Shown piece by piece: positions 26,111 through 35,149 of a DNA stretch of 60,787 nucleotides. The DNA comes from Archaeoglobus neptunius (lineage in GTDB: Archaea > Halobacteriota > Archaeoglobi > Archaeoglobales > Archaeoglobaceae). Positions within the stretch are counted from its first letter, which is position 1. The number at the start of each line of letters is the position of its first letter. A model generated the notes under the pieces. The model was not told the DNA's origin. It did not search any database and was given only the letters and a program-made list of their open reading frames with translations. The translations under genes were made by a program, and so were the position numbers. The stretch is taken from NCBI RefSeq assembly GCF_016757965.1, contig NZ_JAEKIW010000015.1, forward strand, positions 1-60,787, given 5' to 3'.

Positions 26111-27319
26111 TCACCCAACCCCAAGCCATACCCTCTTGAGCTCGTAAAAGGTGCCCTCTTCAATGGACCTTCTGATTTCATCCATGAGGCTCATGATGAA
26201 AAAGAGGTTGTGATAGGTGGCGAGTCTAAAGTACAGGAGCTCGTTGGACGTATAGAGGTGTCTGAGGTAAGCTCTGGAGTAGTTCTGACAGACGAGGCAT
26301 TTGCACGTCCTGTCCACGGGTCTCGTATCCTCTCTGAATCCGGAGTTTTTTATGTGAATCCGGAACTTGTTTTTCCTGTTTCCACCCTCAGCCGGGCTGA
26401 TGTAGAGATGCCCCCTCCTTGCCCATCTTGCAGGAGCGACGCAGTCGAACATGTCCACACCTCTTTCTGTGCAGTTGAACAGGTCTTCGACTGCCCCAAT
26501 ACCCAGAAGATGTCTTGGCTTCTCCTCGGGCAGCAGTGGAATCACCCAGTCCAGAATGTTTAGCATATCCTGCTTGCTCTTGCCCAGTGAGCCTCCAATT
26601 CCATAGCCTGCAAACTCCCTCTCCGCCATAAATCTTGCAGATCTCTCCCTTAAATCCCTATACTCTCCCCCCTGTACGACACCAAAAAGTGCCTGTCTCC
26701 TGTCGTAGTATTCCAGACATTCCTCAGCCCATCTGTGGGTTCTTTCCAGAGCTTTCTCTGTGTAGGCTCTGTCTGACAGGGGAGATGTGCACTCATCAAA
26801 GGCGAAAATAATGTCAGAACCAAGATTTGACTGAATTTCCATGGATTTTCTTGGTGTTAGCTCAACAATCCTGCCCGATTTTGGGTCTTTAAATCTCACT
26901 CCCCTGTCAGTTACAGAAGCAAGCTTTTTCCTCTCCTTCTGAATTTCCTTCAATCTTTCCTCCTTCAGACCCTCAAGAAATATGTTGTTGGCTATTTTTC
27001 CCACCCCGTGCTCCATCCCAAAGCCCAGTGAAAAAGCCTGAAAGCCACCCGAGTCCGTTACGATCGCCCCATCAAAGTTCATGAATTTGTGCAGCCCGCC
27101 AAGTTCCCTGATCAGCTCGTCGCCCGGCCTGAGGTGGAGGTGATATGTGTTTGCCAGAATAACCTCCACACCCATATCCTTCAGATCCCTGTTATCCAGG
27201 CCTCTGATGGCGCCCAGAGTTGCTACGGGAATAAAGACGGGAGTTTTAAAGCTACCATGACGGGTTTTAATCTTTCCAGCACGCATTCTGTCGAGAGTGT
27301 GTTTGATTTTGAACCTCAT
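26111..27319 (-). CDS. tgt: tRNA-guanine transglycosylase of the bacterial (queuine) type
   Basis: 402 residues. Active-site features include ILANTYHLHLRPGD, FDGAIVTDSGGFQAFSL and FGVVQGGEY. The nucleophile region is GVDMFDCVAPARWAR, and the zinc site CKCLVC with NYSRAYLRHL lies near the end. The C-terminus has the LYFRLATYHNLFFIMSLMDE helix of bacterial TGT, not the extra PUA domain of archaeal ArcTGT. An insertion of about 40 charged residues follows the substrate loop. It probably exchanges guanine for a queuine-type base at tRNA position 34, though archaea generally make archaeosine at 15, so the substrate is uncertain. Confidence 0.85.
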   Translation of the reverse strand: MRFKIKHTLDRMRAGKIKTRHGSFKTPVFIPVATLGAIRGLDNRDLKDMGVEVILANTYHLHLRPGDELIRELGGLHKFMNFDGAIVTDSGGFQAFSLGFGMEHGVGKIANNIFLEGLKEERLKEIQKERKKLASVTDRGVRFKDPKSGRIVELTPRKSMEIQSNLGSDIIFAFDECTSPLSDRAYTEKALERTHRWAEECLEYYDRRQALFGVVQGGEYRDLRERSARFMAEREFAGYGIGGSLGKSKQDMLNILDWVIPLLPEEKPRHLLGIGAVEDLFNCTERGVDMFDCVAPARWARRGHLYISPAEGGNRKNKFRIHIKNSGFREDTRPVDRTCKCLVCQNYSRAYLRHLYTSNELLYFRLATYHNLFFIMSLMDEIRRSIEEGTFYELKRVWLGVG

Positions 27320-27439
27320 TCTGCGTTTTAGTTGGTTTTAAATTTTTAAAGATTGCCCGACTTTCTGGATCGGGGATTCTTTCAGAATGTCAGCCGAAGA
27401 TGGTGGAAAGATTTATATTATTTGATCGGCACTCAGAAT

Positions 27440-27955
27440 ATGACTGACCAGTCAGTTAAAATCCTCGATGCAGCCTTAAAGCTTTATACAGCCAAACCAC
27501 CTCATGATGTTAGCGTTGAAGAAATTGCGAGAGAGGCAGGAGTTTCGAAAAGTCTCATCTTCTATCACTTCCGGAACAAGCAAAATCTGATAAAAGCCAC
27601 CGTACTGCATGCGTTTAACCGCATTCTTAATGAGTTCAATCCTGAAAGTCTCGAAGATTTTGTGAACTACGGAGTAGGTTTCATAAAGCAGAGGAGAGAG
27701 CTAATCGAGTTCCTGTTCTATGCCTTCGGCTACCTTCAGGGCGAAGTGGAAGAGGTTAAGACTGCTTTTGAGGAGGCGATGAAAAAAATTCAGCCGCTCT
27801 TTGAGGGGTGCCGGTATCCGAAAGAAACCGCCCTGGCTATCGCCGCAATGCTTGATGGGCTGTCCATTTATTCGCTGTACTGCGACATCGGAGAGCCTGA
27901 CAGGTACAGACGAATTGCACTGGAGTTTGTTGAAAGTCAGAGGGTGAGAGAATGA
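27440..27955 (+). CDS. TetR-family transcription regulator
   Basis: 171 residues from the ATG at 27440. The N-terminal TetR helix-turn-helix is VEEIAREAGVSKSLIFYHFRNKQ, with a helical ligand-binding body after it. A TATA-like TTTATATTA at about 27410-27418 gives leaderless spacing. A perfect inverted repeat TGACTG-AC-CAGTCA covers 27441-27454, directly at the start, a likely autoregulatory operator. Its stop overlaps the COG1361-like gene by four bases (ATGA), and the ABC exporter follows, so it probably controls the whole operon in response to an exported compound. Confidence 0.88.
   Translation: MTDQSVKILDAALKLYTAKPPHDVSVEEIAREAGVSKSLIFYHFRNKQNLIKATVLHAFNRILNEFNPESLEDFVNYGVGFIKQRRELIEFLFYAFGYLQGEVEEVKTAFEEAMKKIQPLFEGCRYPKETALAIAAMLDGLSIYSLYCDIGEPDRYRRIALEFVESQRVRE
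27441..27454. promoter_or_regulatory. Candidate TetR operator at the regulator start
   Basis: TGACTGACCAGTCA is a 14-bp sequence with perfect six-base arms around AC. It resembles operators of TetR/AcrR-type regulators. It overlaps the start codon (27440-27442) and lies just after the expected transcription start, so binding would block transcription. Confidence 0.5.
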
Positions 27956-29376
27956 GGATTCTGGTTTTTCTTTCCTTCCTGTTGTTGGTTGCCTCTGCAA
28001 ATGCCCAGCCAATTGTGAGTGTCGGCTACCATACAATACCGGAAAAACCCTCGCCAGGCTACTTCATCATTTCAATAGATATTTCAAATTCGGGTACCGA
28101 TGCCAGAAATCTTGGGCTGCTTGTTCAGGAGAACGAGGATGGGTTTTATTTTATTGACAACGGAGAGAAGAAATCGATCCTTTTCCTGAATCTCGGAGAC
28201 CTCTCTGCTGGCAGCACCTCTGTTCAGATCAAGGCATATGCTGAGAAGTCCGGGATATACTCAGTAAGGGTGAAGCTGACGTACACCAACAACAGCGAAA
28301 GCTACGCCATAAATTCAATTTTTGGCGTTCTGGTTTATGCATCCCCTTTTATCTACACCGGGGATGAGATATCCCTGAAGCCGGGGGAGAGCAGGGTTGT
28401 GAAGCTTGAAATCAAAAATACGGGTGGAGGCGTTGAAAGCGCTGTATTAAGCCTCATATCGGATTACGTAACATCAAAGCCTGTTTTGATTGAATCGTGG
28501 CGTGGAGGAGAAACCAAAACGGTCTATATGACTGTAAGCGCTGATAGAAATGCGGCGGAGGGTGTTTACGAGGCGAACCTGAGACTGAATTACAGGTCTG
28601 AGTTTGGTGAAAGCGGTGTGGAGAATGTACCTGTGATTCTCAGAATAACTCCTGTTCCGAAAATCAGCATTAGGGCCCATACAATTCCGGAAAAGATCTA
28701 CGTTGACTCGGACTTTACCCTTCAGCTCGTCCTCACATCCAGAAACTCTAATTTCAATAACCTGTCGGTGAAACTTGAATTGCCTGAAGGTTTCGAAGGA
28801 GAATCTTCAAAGTACATAGGTAGGCTCGATTCCGGAGAGAGTGTTTCGACTAACCTATCTCTCAAAGCTCCGAAAAAGAGCGGGAACTACAGACTGAGTC
28901 TCGTACTCTCAAACGGCAACATGAGTCAGAAATACGACATACCGATTTACGTGGCCGAGTACGGAAAAATTTCCATAGACCTTGCAGGAGTTTACACCTC
29001 ACCCCAGGAAGTTCACGCAGGAGAGAGTTTCAAGCTATCAATTCAGCTTGAAAACAGCGGAAAACAGGATGCAAAAGCTGTTGAGATCAGACTGATCTTT
29101 CCTGAGGGGCTTGAGGGGAGAGACAGCTACTTTATAGGCACCCTCGAAAGCGGCGACTCTGCCACTGCCACATTCGAGCTTAAAGCTCTGGCTGACGGCA
29201 ATCATGAGGTAAAGGCCAGAATCAGCTACATGGATCAGGCCTTTGAAGTACACGAAAAGGAAAGGAGCTTCACGGTTTACGTGTTTTCCTCAAACTATAC
29301 GGCAGAGATACTGGCGGCGGTTTTCATTCTGGTTGTTGCTGGGATTGCAGCATACTTTAAGTTCGGGAGGAAGTAA
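27952..29376 (+). CDS. Surface beta-sandwich protein linked to an ABC exporter (COG1361-like)
   Basis: 474 residues. A signal peptide (RILVFLSFLLLVASANA) covers the first 19 residues and a single membrane helix (AEILAAVFILVVAGIAAYF) lies near the end, so the bulk faces outside. Two repeats of CARDB-like strands occur, with recurring blocks such as RVVKLEIKNTGG and SIQLENSGKQDAKAVEIRLIFPEG. N-glycosylation sites (N-x-S/T) are many. Families of this type sit in operons with MacB/FtsX-like ABC transporters, as here (the next two genes). It overlaps tetR by four bases. Confidence 0.82.
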   Translation: MRILVFLSFLLLVASANAQPIVSVGYHTIPEKPSPGYFIISIDISNSGTDARNLGLLVQENEDGFYFIDNGEKKSILFLNLGDLSAGSTSVQIKAYAEKSGIYSVRVKLTYTNNSESYAINSIFGVLVYASPFIYTGDEISLKPGESRVVKLEIKNTGGGVESAVLSLISDYVTSKPVLIESWRGGETKTVYMTVSADRNAAEGVYEANLRLNYRSEFGESGVENVPVILRITPVPKISIRAHTIPEKIYVDSDFTLQLVLTSRNSNFNNLSVKLELPEGFEGESSKYIGRLDSGESVSTNLSLKAPKKSGNYRLSLVLSNGNMSQKYDIPIYVAEYGKISIDLAGVYTSPQEVHAGESFKLSIQLENSGKQDAKAVEIRLIFPEGLEGRDSYFIGTLESGDSATATFELKALADGNHEVKARISYMDQAFEVHEKERSFTVYVFSSNYTAEILAAVFILVVAGIAAYFKFGRK

Positions 29377-29379
29377 GCG

Positions 29380-30075
29380 ATGCTTGAACTGAGGGATGTG
29401 TGGAAAACCTACAGAATGGGAAAGGTGGAGGTCAATGCGCTGAGGGGAATAGACCTTGAAATTGAGATGGGTGAGTTCGTGGTTGTGCTGGGCCCTTCTG
29501 GCTGCGGGAAAACGACGATGCTTAACATTATAGGTGGGATAGACCGACCTACGAAGGGGAGCATAATTTTCGATGGCGTGGACATATCGCAACTCGACGA
29601 CAGGGATCTGACGTTGCACAGAAGGAAGAACATTGGATTCATATTTCAGTTCTTCAATCTGATACCCACCCTAACAGCAATGGAGAACGTTGAGATTGCC
29701 GCTTCGCTGGTTGAAAAACCGAGAGATACAATGGAAGTTCTGGAGATTGTTGGGTTGAGAGAGAGGGCGAATCATTTCCCTTCTGAGCTGAGCGGTGGAG
29801 AGCAGCAGAGGGTGGCAATAGCAAGGGCACTTGTCAAAAATCCACCGCTGATCCTTGCAGATGAACCGACGGGAAGCCTGGACTTTGAAACAGGAAAGAC
29901 CGTTCTTCAGGTAATGAGGGATATAAACAAGAAGGAAGGGGTGACCTTTATCCTCGTCACACACAATTCAGCGATTTCTGCCATTGCCGACAGGATAGTT
30001 CACCTCAAGGACGGGAGGATAGACCGCATAGTTGAAAATCCATCCCCAATGGAGCCGTATGACCTCAAGTGGTAA
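29380..30075 (+). CDS. ABC transporter ATP-binding protein, MacB/LolD type
   Basis: 231 residues. Walker A is GPSGCGKTT (about 39-47), the signature is [15 protein letters not shown], Walker B is [12 protein letters not shown], and the switch His is VTHN. This is the LolD/MacB subgroup, which powers FtsX-like permeases for export or envelope remodelling. It starts four bases after the surface protein and overlaps the permease by 17 bases. Confidence 0.93.
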   Translation: MLELRDVWKTYRMGKVEVNALRGIDLEIEMGEFVVVLGPSGCGKTTMLNIIGGIDRPTKGSIIFDGVDISQLDDRDLTLHRRKNIGFIFQFFNLIPTLTAMENVEIAASLVEKPRDTMEVLEIVGLRERANHFPSELSGGEQQRVAIARALVKNPPLILADEPTGSLDFETGKTVLQVMRDINKKEGVTFILVTHNSAISAIADRIVHLKDGRIDRIVENPSPMEPYDLKW

Positions 30076-32389
30076 AATTCTCAGGACCAAGCTTTTCAGG
30101 GATGTTAAATCGCAGAAAAGTCTGTTTGTAGCAACGATCTTCATCCTCTTCCTTGGAATAATGCTATTCTGCTCTTTCTACCTGGCGTATCTCAACCTCC
30201 ACGACACATACGAGAGCTTTTATGAGAGTTCGAATTTTGAAGACATCAGTGTAAGGGCTGCAGAACTCAGTGAAGAGGATATTCACAAGATAAAGAAAAT
30301 AGATGGTGTTCTTGACGTTCAGCCGAGGATGGTTGCCGATGGAAAGGTTGTCGTTAACGGCAGAGAGTATCCTGCCAAGGTAATTTCCCTTCCAGAGAAT
30401 GAGAGGATAGACAGGCTTTACATCGCAGAAGGGAAGAAAGGATTTGCTGTGATTAAGAAGTTTGCAGACTACCACGGTCTCCAGCCCAACGTCCCGCTGA
30501 CCGTAAGGCTGGGTGAAAGGGAATACAAGGAGAAAATCTCAGCCCTTGTTTACTCTGCCGAGTTTATACTCATTTACGAGGAGGGAGAAGAATCCTTTAC
30601 ACCTTCTCCCGGTAGTTTCGCCATCGTTTACATCCCGGAGAAGGATATGCTGTCACTCGGCCAGAAATACAACGAACTGAAGATTAAGGTAAGTGATGAG
30701 AGCAGGAAGGATGAGATACTGAGCAGGATTCTCCAGGTTCTTGGAAACAGGGTTGAAGAGTTCCACACGGATGAAAAACAGGTAAGCAGAAGACTCCTGC
30801 AGGAAGACCTCGAGGGATTTAAAAGTCTGGCGGTCCTTTTTCCAGCTTTCTTTCTTCTGATAAGCGTCTTTTCAACTTACGCTCTCCTTTCCAGAATCGT
30901 TAGATTACAGTTTGGAAATATTGCAGTTATGAAGGCTCTTGGATTCACGGAAGGAGAGATCCTGAGGCACTACATGTGGTATCCTGCACTTGTCGGAATT
31001 TCTGCCTCAATTGCTGGAGTGACCGCTGGCTACGTTGCATCACAGATACTGACGTCCGAATACGTGAAGTTTCTCAATCTGCCCTATTTTGTATCAAAAC
31101 CCCACCCGGAAATCTTTCTTGCTGCTGTGGTAACAGGCATACTCACACCCCTGATTTCCGGCCTTTTTGTTGCAAGAAACGCAGCGAAGATCAACATTGT
31201 CAGAGCTTTGAGGGGTTATTCAGAGGAGACATTTGGAGAGGGGTTTACAACCTTAATATCAAAATTTTTCACCAGAATTTTAAAATTAAAACTGATATAC
31301 AGCCTTGCAGTAAGGAATCTTGCAAGAAACAGAAAAAGGACAGCAATCTCGCTCTTCAGCATTGTTGCCTGCACGTCATTGATCCTCAATTCCATGGTTT
31401 TCATCGACTCCTTCGATTGCGTTATGAATCTGCAGTTCGGGAAGGTCTATTCATACGATGTGAAGGTAAACCTCCAGAATTATGATGATGGAAAAATTCT
31501 GGAAAGGATAAAACACATGGATGGAGTTCTTTATGCAGAACCACTAGTCGAGACTGTTGTTTCCGTTGAGAAGGGCGGGGTTGTAAGCTCAACTCTTTTA
31601 ATCGCCTCTCATTTCCAGAACCTATACAACGTTTACAACGTGAAGGGGGAAAAGCTGATAGCTTCGCATGGCATAATTTTTTCGACAACTGCGACAAAAA
31701 ACCTCTCTCTCGTCAATGGCGAGAAGGTGACGCTGTACACAGAATTTGGAAAAGTTGTTGGAGAGGTTGAGAGTCTTGAATACATTCCGCTGTTTCCCGT
31801 AGCGGTGACAAGCCTCGACTACTTTGATAGTATTACCGGAAACAGGGGGTACAACACCATAGTTGTGGATGCCGAGGATGGAAAGGTTCTGGAAGTTGCT
31901 GAAAAGATAAGGAGCATTGATGGTGTTAGGAAAGTCAGCACGACATCCGAAGCTCACGAGTCTGTAATGGAGATTATGGGGTTCTTTTATGCGTTTGTTA
32001 CATTTTCGTTGCTCTTTGGAGCATCCCTTGGCTTTGCAGCGATCTTCAATACAACAACAATAAGTGTGATCGAGAGGAGCAGAGAGTTTGCGACACTCAG
32101 AATGCTCGGATATACACCAAAAGAGATAGCGCTGTCCTTGATCTTCGAGAGCATAATTCTCGGTTCTGTGGGGTTACTAATCGGACTGCCAATAGCATAC
32201 TCTACAGCCTACGGATTTTTCACATCCTTTGAGAGTGAACTATACTATCTTCCAATGGTCATATATCCAAGAACATACATTTTGACCGTGGTCGCAGTCT
32301 TTTTGGTGGTTTTTCTGGCTTTGATTCCTTCAATTAGGCGTGTGTCCAGAATGGATATCTCAAAGGTAACGAAAGAGATTGTAAGCTGA
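30059..32389 (+). CDS. FtsX-like ABC permease, double length
   Basis: 776 residues from the ATG at 30059. An N-terminal membrane helix (SLFVATIFILFLGIMLFCSF) is followed by a large outside domain and three membrane helices near 270-370. A second helix set (SIVACTSLILNSMVFI, then another outer domain and three helices at the C-terminus) follows. The two halves are FtsX/MacB repeats, so this is a fused permease pair. With the ATPase and the surface protein it forms an exporter. A longer start at 30032 lies inside the ATPase gene. Confidence 0.9.
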   Translation: MTSSGKILRTKLFRDVKSQKSLFVATIFILFLGIMLFCSFYLAYLNLHDTYESFYESSNFEDISVRAAELSEEDIHKIKKIDGVLDVQPRMVADGKVVVNGREYPAKVISLPENERIDRLYIAEGKKGFAVIKKFADYHGLQPNVPLTVRLGEREYKEKISALVYSAEFILIYEEGEESFTPSPGSFAIVYIPEKDMLSLGQKYNELKIKVSDESRKDEILSRILQVLGNRVEEFHTDEKQVSRRLLQEDLEGFKSLAVLFPAFFLLISVFSTYALLSRIVRLQFGNIAVMKALGFTEGEILRHYMWYPALVGISASIAGVTAGYVASQILTSEYVKFLNLPYFVSKPHPEIFLAAVVTGILTPLISGLFVARNAAKINIVRALRGYSEETFGEGFTTLISKFFTRILKLKLIYSLAVRNLARNRKRTAISLFSIVACTSLILNSMVFIDSFDCVMNLQFGKVYSYDVKVNLQNYDDGKILERIKHMDGVLYAEPLVETVVSVEKGGVVSSTLLIASHFQNLYNVYNVKGEKLIASHGIIFSTTATKNLSLVNGEKVTLYTEFGKVVGEVESLEYIPLFPVAVTSLDYFDSITGNRGYNTIVVDAEDGKVLEVAEKIRSIDGVRKVSTTSEAHESVMEIMGFFYAFVTFSLLFGASLGFAAIFNTTTISVIERSREFATLRMLGYTPKEIALSLIFESIILGSVGLLIGLPIAYSTAYGFFTSFESELYYLPMVIYPRTYILTVVAVFLVVFLALIPSIRRVSRMDISKVTKEIVS

Positions 32390-32391
32390 GT

Positions 32392-32883
32392 TTATTTCTC
32401 CCTGTGCAGTTCAATTATCTCAACGGCTTTTCCTGCCGTCCATGCAACGACATTTGAACAGTACTCCATCATGTTGCTGTTTACAGCCTCATTAAACTCC
32501 TTCGGATCCCAGAGGTTGAACGATCTTCCCATGAGCTTTTTCTGCACGTCCTGGCATCTGCAACTACCGAACTCCCGAACATACTCGTCATGCAACTCCT
32601 TTACAAGCCTGTAGGCTTTCATTGCCCTGAACATGTCGCCAAAATTCTCCCTCTCCCTCGGAAAGAGATAGCTGATCACCATCGATGCTCCGACCAGTGC
32701 ACCACAGCTGCCATCTCCTGTTAGTCCGAGACCATCTGCAAGACCAGTCCCAGCTCTGAAAACGCTTTCACTCCAAATTCCGAGGCTATCGAAAATTGCA
32801 GCAATTGTGCTCTGGGCACAGCCGGTATTTCTCATTTCATACTCCTTCCCGAGTGTGGAGGCAACATCTCTTTTTGATGTCAT
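32392..32883 (-). CDS. C_GCAxxG_C_C-family protein
   Basis: 163 residues. The motif GCAQST near residue 21 and GDGSCGALVGA are the hallmarks of the C_GCAxxG_C_C family, whose Cys residues probably bind metal or an iron-sulfur cluster. CRCQDV and EYCSNVVAWTAGKA complete the Cys set. It occurs in anaerobes and is thought to act in redox chemistry, but its role is not known. It sits tail to tail with the exporter operon with a two-base gap. Confidence 0.8.
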   Translation of the reverse strand: MTSKRDVASTLGKEYEMRNTGCAQSTIAAIFDSLGIWSESVFRAGTGLADGLGLTGDGSCGALVGASMVISYLFPRERENFGDMFRAMKAYRLVKELHDEYVREFGSCRCQDVQKKLMGRSFNLWDPKEFNEAVNSNMMEYCSNVVAWTAGKAVEIIELHREK

Positions 32884-32922
32884 GGAAAAAGTATTTTATT
32901 ATTTTTTGTTAAAGTTTTTCCT

Positions 32923-33237
32923 TCAAACCTGGGACAGATAGTAGGATAACACCAGATGTGCCATCACACCAGTAAGCACGGAAACACCCAGATTTTCCCA
33001 TTTTCTGTAGGTCGCAAACACAAAAGCCAAGGCCACAATGCCTGTCACCTCCTTTTTCGCCTCAATCGGAAAAGACACGAAAGAAGTGACGAATAGCGCC
33101 GAAAGTATGGCCGTTGACGAGTGCACGATCAAATCCCTGTCGAATCCTCTGAGTCTTTCACCAAAAATCATCGGCAAAAATCTTGTCAGGTACGTACCGA
33201 CTGCAACCAGTATTACTGCAGCATAGCCTTCCAGCAT
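32923..33237 (-). CDS. azlD: AzlD-type branched-chain amino acid transport protein
   Basis: 104 residues with three or four membrane helices (TGIVALAFVFATY, VAVGTYLTRFLP). The RFLP segment after the first helix is typical of AzlD. AzlD works with AzlC in export of branched-chain amino acids and their analogues. It starts four bases after the azlC stop, so the two are cotranscribed. Substrate specificity cannot be read. Confidence 0.85.
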   Translation of the reverse strand: MLEGYAAVILVAVGTYLTRFLPMIFGERLRGFDRDLIVHSSTAILSALFVTSFVSFPIEAKKEVTGIVALAFVFATYRKWENLGVSVLTGVMAHLVLSYYLSQV

Positions 33238-33241
33238 TCTC

Positions 33242-33883
33242 TCACCTCCTCATTTTGAGCATCAATGGCGTCAGGATGGCTGCGAGCAGTATTCCGGTGG
33301 AGGTGCTGCCTAAATAGTGGAACAGCAGTGCTATGCTCCCGCCAATAATTGCAGATAGCGGTCTGGAATTCCGGAGATTTGAAATCAGGAGCACGAAGAA
33401 CAAAGCGGTGAGTGAGAACAACAGGGAAGGGGCCAGAATTTTATTTGAGAGCAAAACTACTCCACTGAGAACTCCAATGACCGTTCCTGAAACCCAGGAA
33501 AGATAGGCTCCGACCTCCAGACCCAGCACGAATCTCTCATTCTTTACATCTGATGAATTATCCAGAGATACGGCAAAAACTTCATCTGTCAACCCAAATG
33601 CTGTCAGAGCCGGCCTTCTGATCTCAAATTTCTGAGAGAGGATGTAGCCATACACAACGTGCCTCAGATTTAAGATTACCGGGATAACCACAGCGTTTAC
33701 AAGGGAGTCGGGAAATAATGAAACCAGCGCAAACTGGCTCGCTCCAGCAAATATCAGAACTGATGCGAGAATTGCCTTAACCTTGCCGAACCCCAGCGAA
33801 ACTGCAACCACTCCAAAGGTCATGGCAACAGGTAGATAACCGATTACTATGGGAAAGCTGGCGACGAGACCCCTTCTGAACAT
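33242..33883 (-). CDS. azlC: AzlC-type branched-chain amino acid permease
   Basis: 213 residues with about six membrane helices. It contains VIGYLPVAMTFGVVAVSLGF at the start and FAGASQFALVSLF, both AzlC signatures. The LRHVVYG motif is present. AzlC and AzlD form a small transporter. It is the first gene of the pair and its upstream region (33884-33965) is short and A/T-rich. Confidence 0.88.
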   Translation of the reverse strand: MFRRGLVASFPIVIGYLPVAMTFGVVAVSLGFGKVKAILASVLIFAGASQFALVSLFPDSLVNAVVIPVILNLRHVVYGYILSQKFEIRRPALTAFGLTDEVFAVSLDNSSDVKNERFVLGLEVGAYLSWVSGTVIGVLSGVVLLSNKILAPSLLFSLTALFFVLLISNLRNSRPLSAIIGGSIALLFHYLGSTSTGILLAAILTPLMLKMRR

Positions 33884-33965
33884 TCTTGCCCATCCTTTAT
33901 TTCAGAATAAAAATGTGTCTGGCATCGCCGATTTAAAGATAGTTGAACAGATTATCAACAGAAAT

Positions 33966-34211
33966 TTAATTCCTGAAGCCCTGCAATTTCGCTCTTTCGT
34001 ACTCTTTGTTTATCTTCTCCAGCTCTCTCTCCTCAACGTATGGAATTACTGCACCGCATGAAAGACAGAGCCACGGATACGGGTACACTCCTCCACCAAG
34101 CCTCGAAAGACCTTTTCTCCACGGTTCCTTCCAGAAGTATCTGGCATATCCCGCCTGTTTTGTCCTTCCTTTAATCATGATACCCCCACAGAGCGGGCAC
34201 TTCTTTTCCAT
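33966..34211 (-). CDS. Small zinc-ribbon protein
   Basis: 81 residues. CPLCGG near the start and CLSCGA in the middle form a four-Cys zinc ribbon, separated by a segment rich in Gly, Tyr and Trp (GYARYFWKEPWRKG). The end is charged and helical. No domain beyond the ribbon is evident. Such proteins are common in archaea and their role is not known. It is divergent from the PPP phosphatase gene (about 50 bases between starts). Confidence 0.65.
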   Translation of the reverse strand: MEKKCPLCGGIMIKGRTKQAGYARYFWKEPWRKGLSRLGGGVYPYPWLCLSCGAVIPYVEERELEKINKEYERAKLQGFRN

Positions 34212-34261
34212 GACATGTCAATGAGAGCGCAATTTATTAGTCTTTGTGTATCACATTCAGC

Positions 34262-35077
34262 ATGTACCTCACCGAGCTGATTGAGGAAGCTGCCAGCAAC
34301 ATGCCGAAAGAGAAGATGGTAATAATTGAGGAGGATTTCGTTACAGTCATAGGTGATGTGCATGCAGACATTGAGGCTTTAAATATAATCGAGAAGAAAA
34401 TTAAAGGTTATGCAATTTTTCTCGGTGATTACGCAGATAGGGGAAAATACCCGATTGAGTGTTACGAGAAAATTCTTAAACTCTTTCTGGAGGAGAGAGC
34501 TCTGCTTTTAAGAGGTAACCACGAAAATACGGGTGTTTATCCTCATGAACTCCCATATCAGCTTGAGGAGAGGCTAGGTGAGGAGGGGAGAGAGATCTAT
34601 GAATTACTTGTTAAAATGTGGCAGAAAATGCCGGTTTCAGCCCTCATCGAGAACAAGTTGTGGCTGGCCCACGGTGGAGTTCCCACAAAAAAATGCATGA
34701 TTGACGTGGATGGATTGAGGTTTTCAGAAGTCTCAAAACCAGATGAGTACACGATGCTTGAGATCATGTGGAACGATCCTTGGGAGAGGGAAGAATGCGG
34801 GGAAAATCACAACAGGGGTGTGATGTACTTTTACGGTAAAAAGGCAACGGATGTGCTGCTTGAAGAGCTTGGTGTTAGGGCTGTAATAAGATCTCACGAG
34901 CCAAAGAAGGTGCTCAGAGTGGAACAGGATGGCAGGGTTATAACCATTGGCTCCTGTGCAAATCCCTACGGCATTGATGAGTTCGCAGTACTTCTGATTG
35001 ACCTCAGCAGAGACTTTGGAAACGGCTGGGATATCGCCAGAAAGTTTGGAATGAGGTTCTCAATTTATAACGTTTAA
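34262..35077 (+). CDS. PPP-family serine/threonine phosphatase
   Basis: 271 residues from the ATG at 34262. All the metal-site motifs of PPP phosphatases occur in order: GDVHADIEAL, GDYADRG, RGNHENTG, HGGVP and RSHEPKK. These bind two metals and hydrolyse phosphate from proteins or other phosphoesters. Archaeal members dephosphorylate Ser/Thr, but the substrate is not shown. An in-frame ATG at 34244 adds six residues and is less likely. It lies upstream of fqoJ with its own downstream promoter gap. Confidence 0.87.
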   Translation: MYLTELIEEAASNMPKEKMVIIEEDFVTVIGDVHADIEALNIIEKKIKGYAIFLGDYADRGKYPIECYEKILKLFLEERALLLRGNHENTGVYPHELPYQLEERLGEEGREIYELLVKMWQKMPVSALIENKLWLAHGGVPTKKCMIDVDGLRFSEVSKPDEYTMLEIMWNDPWEREECGENHNRGVMYFYGKKATDVLLEELGVRAVIRSHEPKKVLRVEQDGRVITIGSCANPYGIDEFAVLLIDLSRDFGNGWDIARKFGMRFSIYNV

Positions 35078-35116
35078 ACTGCCTTAAAAAGGTAGGATTG
35101 TTCTACTGATTTAGTA

Positions 35117-35126
35117 AAATTTATTA
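35117..35126 (+). promoter_or_regulatory. TATA box for the fqo operon
   Basis: The sequence AAATTTATTA lies 24-33 bases before the fqoJ ATG at 35150. This is the usual archaeal TATA spacing for a leaderless or nearly leaderless mRNA. It is the only obvious promoter between the phosphatase and the eleven fqo genes. Confidence 0.5.
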
Positions 35127-35149
35127 GTTTGTGGCTTTGAGTTGCTGAC

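Noticed and set aside
27320-27439. Longer TetR start at 27353
   Set aside because: It needs a TTG start, gives an odd N-terminal stretch, and the TATA box lies inside it. The ATG at 27440 fits leaderless spacing.
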